Assembly (NCBI GenBank): GCA_964007475.1 | Contig: CAXFZM010000027.1 | Location: 248,001 to 312,000, forward strand | Direction of reading: 5' to 3' | Length of the DNA stretch: 64,000 bases | DNA from: Hybos culiciformis | Lineage: Eukaryota > Arthropoda > Insecta > Diptera > Hybotidae | Part shown: positions 41,316 to 51,178 of the stretch, in pieces | How positions within the stretch are numbered: the first letter of the stretch is position 1 | How the letters are laid out: the number at the start of each line of letters is the position of its first letter | Program-made: the position numbers and the translations under genes | Notes under the pieces: generated by a model | Told to the model about the DNA's origin: nothing | The model's input: the letters and a program-made list of their open reading frames with translations, nothing else | The model's database searches: none

Positions 41316-41703
41316 ATGGAAGAAGCTTGTCTCGAAATCCAAACAGCTAAAGATAATTTTCGTAAAGCTTACAAACGCATTATGAAAGACCTTAAACCAA
41401 AAAATTTAGAAACATTACAAGCAATTAAATTAAATATTGAAGAAACATATAACATCTACATACAGTTCTTCAAGCTTGTAATACATTCGATCAAGAACAA
41501 CAGCTAACATTAGCTAAAGATTGTATTATTGTTACAATCAGTTCCAAGAAAGCTTTAAACTATTAAATTGTTCAGATTTAATACCAAGTAATATTCTACT
41601 ACAGATTAAAATAAATCAAATCGAAAAAGAAAAAAGTATAATAGAATCGGTTATTTCTGACGAAAACTTTGACGATACACTTGACAAAATGGCTCTTTCT
41701 AAT
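41316..41703 (+). pseudogene. Ty3/gypsy gag, N-terminal part, cut by a hAT
   Basis: The start codon at 41316 opens the same reading as at 25551 and runs to DKMALSN, where the hAT is inserted with target duplication TTTCTAAT. It carries the same frame breaks as copy 1, so those predate the duplication. The rest of the gag follows the hAT at 45606. Confidence 0.75.
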
Positions 41704-42148
41704 TAGTGTTTTCAAACCGGGTACCCGGGTTTCGGGTACCCGCAAATTTGACCATTATTTCGGGTATTTCAAAACCCGGGTAGTAACATCGGGTATCCGG
41801 GTATCAAAGTTTTGAAATTCAAACAGCAAATTTTATAAGAGATTTTTCAAAACCAAATTGCATAGTTATAGGCGAGCCTATAAAATTAATTTCGGATTCG
41901 AAAATTTGAAATATTGACTTACATGTTACATGTTTTATAAGTAGGCCGAAATAAATTAATGCTTAATTGAATTATTTTTATTTCAACAACATAGAAAAAA
42001 AATAGAAAAGTGTTTTTCAAAAAAAAATATTATTTGTGCTTTTGATTAATGAACTGAGAAAGTGAAATTAAAAAATCGTAAGTGAAGAAAAATTATACAA
42101 ATTAATGTTGTGCACTCGATTGAATTTTTTGTTTTTGCAGGTTGTAAA

Positions 42149-44008
42149 ATGTTTCGAGTTTGGAATTACTTCGAGAAATTAACACCAACTGAATCACAGT
42201 GCCAAGTAGATGGATGCGGAAGAAAAATTTCAAACTAAGGTGGAAATACTACTGCTATGAAAAATCACTTGATGAAAATCCACGACATTCACATTGAAAC
42301 TTCAACAGGTAGCAGTATCGCAACACCAGCAAAACGAACTCACGTAGAAGCATTAGGGCGAAATTCTAGTTCGAAAATTGATGTTTTTCTTAATAAACAA
42401 TCACTAGAAGAAATAATTTCAAGATGCGCTGCCAAAGACGGAATTTCATTTAATACAATTATAAATTGTGAAGCTATCCGTGGTTTTGTTAACAGTCGCG
42501 GTCACAAAATGCCAAATTCTGTAAATAGTGTGAAAAATTGTGTAATGAAATTTTTCATTGAAAAAAAAGCTGAAACTGAGCAATAATTAAAAAAAAAATT
42601 AAAAATGAAGAAAAATTTACAATAACAGTAGATGAGTGGACGGACGTAGCTATGAGACGTTATCTTAATATTACTTTGCAGTCTGTTGATACGCAAATTG
42701 TCCTAGGCTTGGTACCGATTATTGAAAGTTGTACATCAGAAAAAACAAGAATTAGTATTTGAAATACTTCTAGAATATGGTGTTAATTTTAAGCAAGATA
42801 TTATTGCGTCAACACATGATGGCGCCAGTGTTATGGTCAAATATGGGAGAATAATTTCTGCTGAAAGCCAATGCTGCTTCAATCATGCAATTCATTTGAC
42901 TGTGGTTGAAATATTTTATATCAAACATAAGGAAAAGCCCAATAGTTATAATTCCAGTGATGTGGAATGTTCTGATTATGAAGAGGAGGACCGTGATGGT
43001 CAACTTATTTATGAAAATGATGAAGTAGATGAATCTGGTATATTTACTCAGTTTCGATCAGGTCATGATGTAGCAATTGCAGACATGAGAAAAATAATAA
43101 AGTTTTTCAGAAAATCATCACTTCGATCAGAAATATTACTGAAACATGTAATGAAAAAGGAAGGTAAACCTCTAAAATTGTTGTTAGATATTAAAATTAG
43201 GTGGAGCAGCCTGCTTGTTTCTATTGAAAGATTCCTAAAAGTAATTGATTCGATTAACATTGCCTTGGACGAGCTTGGCATGGAAAAATTTAATGCTGAG
43301 AAAGTCAGCCTACTAAATGAAGTTTTTATGATTTTGGAGCCAATAAAACTTATCGTACTTGAATTAAGCAAACAAAATGCAAATTTATTAACTTCAGAAG
43401 GAGCACTGACGTATGTTTTTCAACAATTAAATAAAGTAAATACACCTTTAGCAGAACAGTTTAAAATTTCCTTAAAAAAACGTATTGATCAACGAAGAAA
43501 TAAAGATTTGACTTCACTGTTAATGCTGCTGCACAATGGAGTTTATCCAAAATCCAATGAATTTTTTTCCTACTCATCGAAAGCTGTAATAAAGACATTG
43601 GCTGAATCACTATTTACACGTTTGTTCCAATACAAGACAGATGGCGATACTAGCATCACAGCCGAAATCGAATTTAATAAAAGCGATGAAAATTCAGATT
43701 CAGATAATGAATTTTTAAAATTAAAAAAGTGCATCGCTTCTTTCACAAATCCACATTCGGAGAACAGTAATCATCTAAGTATTAACCAAGAACTAAAATT
43801 GTTGGTGATAAATAATGGCTCTAGAACAGCCAGATTAGAAAAATTGTACCAGGCTTTATTGACAGTAAAACCAACATCAACTGCGTCGGAGCGTGTTTTT
43901 TCCATTGCTGGAATATTTTCCAGTAAATTAAGAAATAGAATGAGACCAGATAGTTTAAATGCTTTAATTTTTTTAAAATATTATTTTCTTAATAAAAAAA
44001 AAATTTAA
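42149..44008 (+). pseudogene. hAT transposase with BED zinc finger, broken
   Basis: An ATG at 42149, just after an acceptor (TTTTTGCAG), opens MFRVWNYFEKLTP and a BED finger (CQVDGCGRKIS ... MKNHLMKIHDIH) with a nonsense TAA at 42236-42238 between its Cys and His pairs. The catalytic part has TVDEWTDVAMRRYLNITLQ (first Asp), STHDGASVMVKYG (second Asp) and a Cys-His pair (CCFNHAIHLTVVEIFY). The C-terminal dimerisation block is KPTSTASERVFSIAGI FSSKLRNRM. Frames change near 42586 and 42745. From 42722 to 44008 the reading is open. It is close to full length, so the element died recently. Confidence 0.9.
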
Positions 44009-45090
44009 ATAATATCCCGTGTTAATTGTTTTAAAACAAAACAAAATAAAAAATTTAAAAATTAATTTAACTAGATTAAGATTTCCTATACTTCGACAAA
44101 TTACCAAAAATTAAAAAAAAATTTTTTTTTTTTTATATGAAAGATATTTAACTGGTTCATTAAAATCATTAATAATTTTATTTTTTATGAATCATTTTAT
44201 TTATTTTTTCCATTTATAATATAAATGTTCTGTTTTGTTTTTATGCCGGTAAAATCATAAAATAAAGAAGCTTTAATGTTCATATTTAATGAACATCAGA
44301 TATTTAATGAACATCAGATATTTTCACACTATAAATATCTGAGAAAAAAGTCTCTATTGCATTAATTATTAATATATTTCTTTTGTGGACTTTGCATCTG
44401 TTTTTTTGACGAAATATATCTTTATTTGAAATTAAAGTTTACGAAGGCTTAATCATCAACCGTGTGAAAGAATTTTTCAAAATGTATACAAGTACATCAT
44501 CTAAGTGAGAAGTAGTATAATTTAATTATCCACCACGGGCGATAATCAATTTTTTGTTTTTCTTTTGAATATTCAATATTTTGTACATTATGTTTTACAA
44601 ATTAAGCTCGAAACTAGGAAGTATTTGACTACAATAAACAATAAAAAAAAATTATTTAAAATTTATATTATTTTAATTGTTCACAAAATAATAAAAAAAA
44701 ATTTAAAGGACAGTAAGCCACAATATTAAAGTTTAGTCATAATTAATTTGCTTTTATAAGATTAATTTGTATTTTTTTATATTATTTTGTTTTTAAAAAT
44801 AATTGAAAATGAATTTAAAATTTTTTAATTATTTTTAAAGAAAATAAAAATTAATCTAATGTTTTTTTTTCTGTTCTCACGTTAACTATAAGAAAAATTT
44901 AATATAAAAGAATGTAATAATTAAATTGTTTGTTGTTTTTTTTTGTTTCGAAAGTTAATCGCACTTTTAAAGAAATGAAATCTAAATTTTTTTAAGAGAC
45001 CTTCTCTAAGTTAAATAAATAAAAACAAAGAAAAATTTTTACTACTTATAAATTAGGTCAATTTAATTTCAAGGTTGATTTTATTGTTCC
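44009..45090. other. hAT 3' untranslated part, AT-rich
   Basis: No gene was recognised. A short direct repeat (ATATTTAATGAACATCAG, twice) lies near 44281-44320. Confidence 0.5.
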
Positions 45091-45094
45091 CAAG

Positions 45095-45440
45095 TAATTA
45101 AAATTGAGTTGAAGGCAGCTTTTAGATCAATTAGGCAAGCCCCCACACATTTTTTATCGTTTAGGTTCCAACAAATATCCGATACAAATTTGTTGATTGC
45201 ATGTGTATTTGAATGTTTTTTCCTGAATCCGTACTGATTATTGGGCAAAATATTTAATTCATTTACTACTTATTTCATAAATTATGATTTCGAATATTTT
45301 ACTTAGGTTGGGTAGTAACGATATGGGTCTATAATTTTCCGGATTTGTGTGATCTTTCTTTGGTTTTTTAATGGGGATAATTTTTGCTTTCCTCCATTCT
45401 TGTGGGAAATAGCAATTTTACATTGTGTTCAGAAGAGGAT
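45095..45440 (-). pseudogene. Jockey/RTE-type LINE reverse transcriptase fragment
   Basis: The minus strand reads NILPNNQYGFRKKHSNTHAI and then FVSDICWNLNDKKC, CLIDLKAAFNSI. These are the adjacent RT motifs QYGFRK-x-HS and DL-x-x-AF. Upstream on the same strand (about 45300-45430) pieces matching the preceding RT block (a PI-KN/PKK phrase, then an NYRPI-type phrase) can be followed across frame changes. It lies inside the hAT, opposite to its transposase, so a LINE inserted into the hAT or was captured by it. Confidence 0.75.
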
Positions 45441-45605
45441 TATATTCCTAAAAAAGGATTATATTAAAAGTAATAATGTGTTTTTTGTTTCCAGCTTTTT
45501 TGTAATATTTCTTAATACCCGGGTTACCCGGGTTACCCGAAAATTTTGAAATTTTACAACTCGAATACCCGGGTACTTTTATTTCCGGGTATTTGCAAAC
45601 ACTAT

Positions 45606-46103
45606 TTCTAATGTTGAATTTTGCGTTTAGCAAGCTCACAAATAAATAAAAATTATAGCGGTGATCCACTAGCACTTAAATCTTTCATCGATTCAATAAC
45701 TTTGTTAGACACATTATCAGAGACACCAGACTTAAAAAATTTATTAGCTACTTTTATCAAAGCTTGATGGTACAGCCCGTGAATCTATAGCTGAAAATTC
45801 TGATACGGTAGAACTCCTTAAACAAGACCTTAATAATTCGATAAAACCCAAAAGTTCTAAAATTATAGAAGGAAAAATAAAAGCCTTAAGAACGGATAGG
45901 AACACTTTAGAAAAGTTCTCGGAAAAATTTCTCGGCTGAAGCTTTTCGTCGTTCACTTGTTTTAGAAGGTATACCAACCCATAAAGCTAAAGAAATTTGT
46001 ATTGAAAAAACAGTTGAAATGTGCAGAAATAATGCAAGATCCGATCTGACCAAAGCTGTTTTATCATCGACACAATTTAAACATCCTAAAGAAGTGTTAT
46101 GAT
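45606..46103 (+). pseudogene. Ty3/gypsy gag, C-terminal part
   Basis: This resumes after the hAT with NVEF, then DPLALKSFIDSITLLDTLSE, LLATFIKALDGTARESIAE, VIEGKIKALRTDRNTLEKF-like sequence, a frame change near 45935, and AEAFRRSLVLEGIPTHKAKE, EICIEKTVEMCRNN, VLSSTQFKHPKEVL-stop. The order and the D-G-T-A-R-E-S/ALRTDRNTLE phrases recall capsid proteins of dipteran gypsy elements. Two frame changes and the hAT leave it inactive. This copy shows what the Polinton-cut copy lost (about 45674-46058). Confidence 0.75.
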
Positions 46104-46131
46104 AATTTTTAGGGGGGTGTATATAAATACA

Positions 46132-46790
46132 AAAATTCTGAGTTCAAAATGAACTCATGAAGAATTTTATCACATCTGATGATAAAAGAGAAATTGGTGA
46201 AGGTAGAGACAACAGAAAGTGCTCTACTTTCAACTATGAATCTGGTGTTGAGTCCACTGTCTAAGGATATCCTGTTCAAAGGCTGGGTCTAAGCTCGTCG
46301 GTGGGTGGGTAAGGACAGTGAACACCAGAGGGCTCATAACATTGTTTATAGGATGTTTTTGATGAAAAAGTTAAAACTGAGATAAAACTAAAAAAGAAAA
46401 AAAGGAAACCCCGACCAAAAATAATAAAATAAAAGCATCTTAAAATTAAATGACTATGTCGTCATTCTTCAGCTTATGGCTATGGCCATCTTGAGCTGGA
46501 CCTTACTTCAGCATTTCAATGTACCTATTAGGACCTGTGGATGTGAATTTAGTGTAAAAACATTTTTTTATTCTGATAATTACATTAAATTTATTGAAGA
46601 GAAAAAAAAAATTTAAACAGTTTAAATTACAACAGTTTGGTATGGTGTTTCATTTAATACAGCAACCATATCTTTATTCTCTTTAGGAAGAATATTTTCT
46701 TTTTATAACCTTGAATTATTGAATTTTTGTTTTCCAATTTCCTATTTTTACATTTCTTTTTATAAAAAATTGTTTCATATAAAAATTTTT
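46132..46790. repeat. Repeat D, unit 3
   Basis: Full unit as at 34937-35587, including its tail GGTATGGTGTTTCATTTAAT. It then joins reverse-oriented repeat E at about 46793. Confidence 0.85.
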
Positions 46791-46794
46791 AATG

Positions 46795-47215
46795 CGCATG
46801 TCTTCGGTAAGTTGTATTTACATTCGCAAATTTAGCTCGGTAAATGGTCCATTACATGCATCAATACACATGCAATTATAGAGGAATGTAAATTGTATTT
46901 ACATTTCCCTGTGATGTAAATTGTATTTACATTGCTCTATATTGTATTTACATTCTTCATTTTCAACTGCGTAATACTATAAACAAAAATAATATCACTC
47001 ACACTCACAATATTTCAATACAGACAAATACCAAAAAAAAAAAAAAATTGCAAATGTATACCTCTCACATGCATCATATCAATGTCAATCAAAGCTTAGT
47101 TTATAATGCTAAAATCTAAATTTTCCCTCTGAGCTAATCTATATTTTCCCTCTGAGCAAACAAAAAAAAAAAAAAGAACCAATAAAAAAATACGCGGCTA
47201 TTTTTTTTTTTTCTA
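46795..47215 (-). repeat. Dispersed repeat E, reverse copy
   Basis: Reverse complement of 10720-11150. It contains three copies of the dyad ATGTAAATTGTATTTACAT or its right half near 46885-46960. Confidence 0.75.
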
Positions 47216-47670
47216 AAAAGCGGCCAGTCGATCAGTCGATGAATTTTCTTAACATGTGTTTCAATCTACTATTTTTAAAGGATCTTCGAACCTCTACTAC
47301 TAAATTTTTAAACGAGTGTGGTTGGATTTTAGTACAAAAATTTAAACCACACTTCAAAAATTGGACTTATTTTTATTCAAAAAAACAAAATGAATAAAAA
47401 TAGAACAATGGTAACCCTGAAAATATATTTGTTGTCATTATAAAGTTTGCTGTGATTGTCAAATGTCAAGTAAGAATTTTTTTTTCTTCTATCAACAAAC
47501 AAAGAAAATGGCAGCATCAAGGAGATTATTTATTGTAAATATAAATTATAATTATATAATTATTATTTGATTTTATTTTTAATTATAAAAAAAATAATTA
47601 TAAAATTATTATTATTTTTTTTAATAATTAAAAATAAAATTAAGTAAAATTTAAGAAGACCATTATTTCC
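47216..47670. other. Spacer, nothing recognised
   Basis: Moderately AT-rich sequence without coding-like reading. Confidence 0.35.
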
Positions 47671-47671
47671 T

Positions 47672-47805
47672 AAAATAATAAAAAAAAAATTAGTAATTTT
47701 TCTAAAAAAAAATTATTCGATTTTTTTTTTTGCAAAAAAGAAAATGAATAATTTTTTTTTGGAAAAATTACTAATTTTTTTTTTAATATTTTAGGAATCT
47801 TCCGG
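47672..47805. repeat. AT-rich palindrome, about 50-bp arms
   Basis: CCTAAAATAATAAAAAAAAA then ATTAGTAATTTTTCT on the left reads back on the right as AGAAAA..TTACTAAT..TATTTTAGG. The centre is a T-rich loop near 47735. Confidence 0.7.
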
Positions 47806-47952
47806 TTTGAAATCATTTCGATAAATAAATAAACTTCCTTATTAAATTTTATTTCCTTGCTTCATTTTGAACTTTTTTGTTTATTTTTTTCATTATAAAT
47901 GTATTGTTTTCAACTCCCTCTCACATGCACATTAAAGCAGTATACAATACAT

Positions 47953-48122
47953 GTTAATCAAATTTGTTATACAGCTCGTTTTGTATACACACAAACATAT
48001 AGACACTCGTCAATATTATATCACTCGACCTTCGGTCTCGTGATATAAACATGACTCGTGTCTATGTGTTTGTGTGTATACAAAACTCGCAAGAATAACA
48101 AATTTTCTTAAAATGTATTGTA
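47953..48122. repeat. Fold-back, about 75-bp arms with short loop
   Basis: Left arm phrases ACAATACAT, AAATTTGTTAT, GTTTTGTATACACACAAACA, ATAGACACTCGT and TATATCACTCGA return in reverse complement on the right. The centre is GACCTTCGGTC, a tight hairpin tip. It abuts repeat C copy 2. Confidence 0.8.
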
Positions 48123-48134
48123 ATCTACTATTAA

Positions 48135-48975
48135 TTTTTTTTTTTTGGAATGATTTAAAGTTTTAAATTTACTTTATCATTCATTTATATATATAAACAT
48201 TTCTTGAATTTTTTATAGTATTTTTTACTATTATTTTACTATTTGCCTACTTTTGAGGACTTAATTTTGTTTTCTTTGTTTGCCGACAGGCGTCTTCACC
48301 GCAATGTTATTGTATGTGGTGGCGCTTTTTAAGATAATAGATTAGAAAGATTAATTATTATTCATAAATATTAAAGTTAGTTATGATATAAGAAGTAAAT
48401 ATTGATACAAGAGTCAACTACCTATCCTTAATTATAAATTTTTAGCGGGTAGAATATTTGTCGTTGATGATGATTTTTTTTTTGTGGGTGGTAACATTAA
48501 ATAAGAATTTAGATATTGATACGTATTACTTTTTCATTTAAAGTTTAAAGTTTTGTCGGAGTGTGTATTTTTTTTTAATGTTAAAAAAAGTTTTAAATTT
48601 TAATTGTGTTTTTTTTTTGTTTTTAATTTTTTTAAAATTAAAAAAGTTTTGTTCTTAAAAATTTTTTTTTATCGTTGTGTTTCAAATAAAAAGGGTTAAA
48701 TATGTAAGTTTTATTTTTTCTATAAATTTCCTGTTTTTTCTATGTTGAGTCTGCAGTATGGCGTAAGCCATACGTGGAATAATTTTTTTTTTTTTTTTTT
48801 AAATTTAATTTTTATTTTAATTTATATTTTATTTTAATAAGTTTTTTTTTTTTTTGTATTAATTTTATATTTTCTTTTCAGTACCATGAATTGTGAATGA
48901 GTTGTGCTTTAAGTATAAACTTTAAAGCTTTAAGTATAAACTTCTTTCGGCAGTACCTATGACTACTTCGGGTGT
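48135..48975. repeat. Repeat C, copy 2
   Basis: Matches 36096-36939 with small indels, including the GTATGGCGTAAGCCATAC hairpin at about 48757. Confidence 0.85.
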
Positions 48976-49700
48976 TTTTTTTTGTATTTTGTGCCGGCAC
49001 GACCTAACCGTAGCTCCCTTTTTCGGCTGATAATCTTTATTTTAACGGAACTACCTATTTTGGAAAAAAAAAATTTTGTGTATTTTGTGCCGGCACGACC
49101 CTACCCAAAAATTTTTCGACTAATAATTTTTATTTCACCGAAGCTACCTATTTTGGAAAAAAAAAATATTTTTTTGTATTTTGTGCCGGCACGACCTAAC
49201 CGTAGCTCCTTACCTAAAAATTTTTCGGCTGGTAATCTTTATTTTAACGGAGCTACCTATTTTGAAAAAAAAAAAAAATTTTTTTTTGTATATTTTGCGC
49301 CGGCAAAATTTTACCGGAGCTACCTATTTTGAAAAAAAATTTTTTTTTTGTATATTTTGCGCCGGCACGACTTAACCGTAGGTCCCTGCCCGAAAATTTT
49401 TCGGCAGGTAATCTTTATTTCACCGAAAAATTGTTTGTGTATTTGTGCCGGCACGACCTAACCGTAGCTCCCTTTCCAAAAAATTTTCGGCTGGTAATCT
49501 TTATTTTAACGGAGCTACCTAACCGTAGCTCCCTGCCCAAAAATTTTTCGGCAGGTAATCTTAATTTCACAGGAGCTACCTATTTTGAAAAAAATCTTTT
49601 TTTGTATATTTTGCGCCGGCACGACCTAACCGTAGCTCCCTGCCCAAAAATTTTTCGGCAGGTAATCTTTATTTCACCGAAGCTACGTATTTTGAAAAAT
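48976..49700. repeat. Minisatellite M, copy 3
   Basis: Same unit as the other two copies, with different unit deletions near 49015 and 49305. The (ATA)n run after it is cut at 49768 by a BEL-type LTR. Confidence 0.9.
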
Positions 49701-49768
49701 TTGTAAACGAAATATTTTTAAAAAATAATTTGAATAATAATAATATGTAATAATATAATAATAATAAT

Positions 49769-50512
49769 TGTTCAGAAACATCATTATGATATTGAAGAAA
49801 AAAAAAAACAAAAAAAAAAAACTGAACAACAATAATTATGTTGATAAAGCATTACACTTTATCAACCCAATTATTTAAATGTAATTTAATATGTCTGTAA
49901 ATATTTATATGTTATCTGTTAAGAATGAATTTATACGGAATTTGAATATGTAGCAATTTTGGTAAAAATAATAATGTAAGTTCCAAATAAAATATATTAT
50001 GATACAAATGCTGACTAGGGACTAAAATAGTATAAAAATGCATGAATTTGAATAATAAAGTCATTATAATTTTAGAAACAGATCAAAGTGTTTGTTCTTT
50101 TATTGTAATCCCCTTATTATTAAGGTTCCAAGTGCCTTAATAATAAATTCAGCAGAAGTTATTGAGGTTTCAAGTGCCTTAATAGTTTCATAAAACAGAG
50201 GAAGTTGTTGAGGTTCAAGTGCCTTAATAATTTCATAAAAGGTGAAGATATTCCAGTCCAAGTGCTGGAATAACATTTAGGTAAATATAGTAGAGTGGAT
50301 CTTTTAGTTAAAGTACTAAAACACTCCAATATTACCTTCAGTAATTGTTAATACATTGAATATTCTAGTCCAAGTACTAGAATATTTTGTATTTCAATTT
50401 TTAGCTCCAGGGCAGCAGTTCACGGTTGTTTAGTCCAAGTGCTAAACAACCCCAGCAAAGTCCGGATTTAGTGCACGTACTAAATCCACCATCAGTTCGG
50501 TATATTCATACA
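49769..50512 (+). repeat. BEL-type LTR with a stem-loop array
   Basis: It starts TGTTCAGAAACA and ends in ATACA five bases before a BEL-type primer site. It is 744 bp. The left boundary is exact because the flanking composite repeat is known from two other copies. The right half holds eight stem-loops (separate entry). TATATT-type promoter phrases lie near 50000-50060. No second LTR of this type is in the window. Confidence 0.75.
50114..50487 (+). repeat. Array of eight stem-loops with a shared loop
   Basis: Stems and loops, by stem coordinates: 50114-50125/50135-50146; 50160-50167/50177-50184; 50204-50213/50222-50231; 50249-50256/50265-50272; 50302-50307/50316-50321; 50359-50368/50377-50386; 50424-50433/50442-50451; 50464-50471/50480-50487. 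The loop is 8-9 bases with consensus TCCAAGTG. The closing pair is G-C in all eight. Stem sequences differ widely, yet all remain paired; the second and third use G-T pairs, which would be wobble pairs in RNA. Confidence 0.85.
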
Positions 50513-50517
50513 TATTT

Positions 50518-50534
50518 TGGTGACCCCGACGTGA
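50518..50534 (+). other. Primer binding site, second BEL family
   Basis: TGGTGACCCCGACGTGA, the common BEL/Pao primer-site form, follows the LTR. It differs at two positions from the site at 182-198, so this is another BEL family. Confidence 0.75.
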
Positions 50535-51178
50535 TAGCATCAATTCATATTGAAGACACACATAAGTGTCCAAAGCAAAGATAGTAGTCCAAAGCAAAGA
50601 AGTAGTAAGATAAAAATTTTTTTTTTTTCGATCGTCATAAAACAAAAAAAGACGCGTATTTATCATGAATAATTTTCTATATGTATGTTGTATGCAAAAA
50701 AAAAGTCCACACTAAAAACTCCATACATTTTTTCAATCCCAATTTATTTTCGGGTACTTTCATAAAAAATATTCACTCTCTTTAAAAAAAATAATGCATT
50801 TGTATTTGAAAAAGTACCAAAATTATAATCTACACTAAAAACTCTATATATTTTCCAATCCCAATTTATTTTCGGGTGCTTTCATAAAAAAACAAAATTC
50901 ACTCTCTTTAAAAAAAAAATAATTTGCATTTGTATTTGGAGAGTACCCAAAATTATAATCCACATTAAAAACCCTTACATTTTTTCAAAAAGCTTTGAAA
51001 GCTCACTCCGGAGTGATGGAGTGGCCCAGAAAATTTCCATATATATTTTATATAGAAAAAGTTCTTTCCTCACTCCAAAAAAGCTCTTTCCTCACTCCGG
51101 AGTGGCCCAGAACCTACATATCTATACTACTGTTATGATTAATTTTTTTTTTATTTTATTTTTTTTTTCCAATCATTA
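50535..51178. other. BEL leader and local tandem repeats
   Basis: After the primer site a short leader has AAAGCAAAGA twice. From about 50700 to 50965 two 125-bp units share ACACTAAAAACTC, TTTTCAATCCCAATTTATTT and ATTCACTCTCTTTAAA. Near 50995-51110 CTCACTCCGGAGTG, a palindrome, and GAGTGGCCCAGAA recur. No BEL gene follows. Confidence 0.6.

Larger units (their letters stand above)
41704..45605 (+). mobile_element. hAT DNA transposon, 3.9 kb
   Basis: A perfect 8-bp target duplication TTTCTAAT flanks it (41696-41703 and 45606-45613). The allelic empty site at about 25931-25938 confirms it. The ends TAGTGTTTTCAAA and TTTGCAAACACTA are inverted with one mismatch. Subterminal CGGGTACCCG-type dyads repeat near both ends, as expected for hAT transposase binding sites. 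It carries a transposase with one stop and frameshifts, and a foreign LINE fragment in its 3' part. Confidence 0.95.

Noticed and set aside
50442..50666. 74-residue minus-strand reading over the BEL LTR and primer site
   Set aside because: It runs through the stem-loop array and primer site; chance reading.
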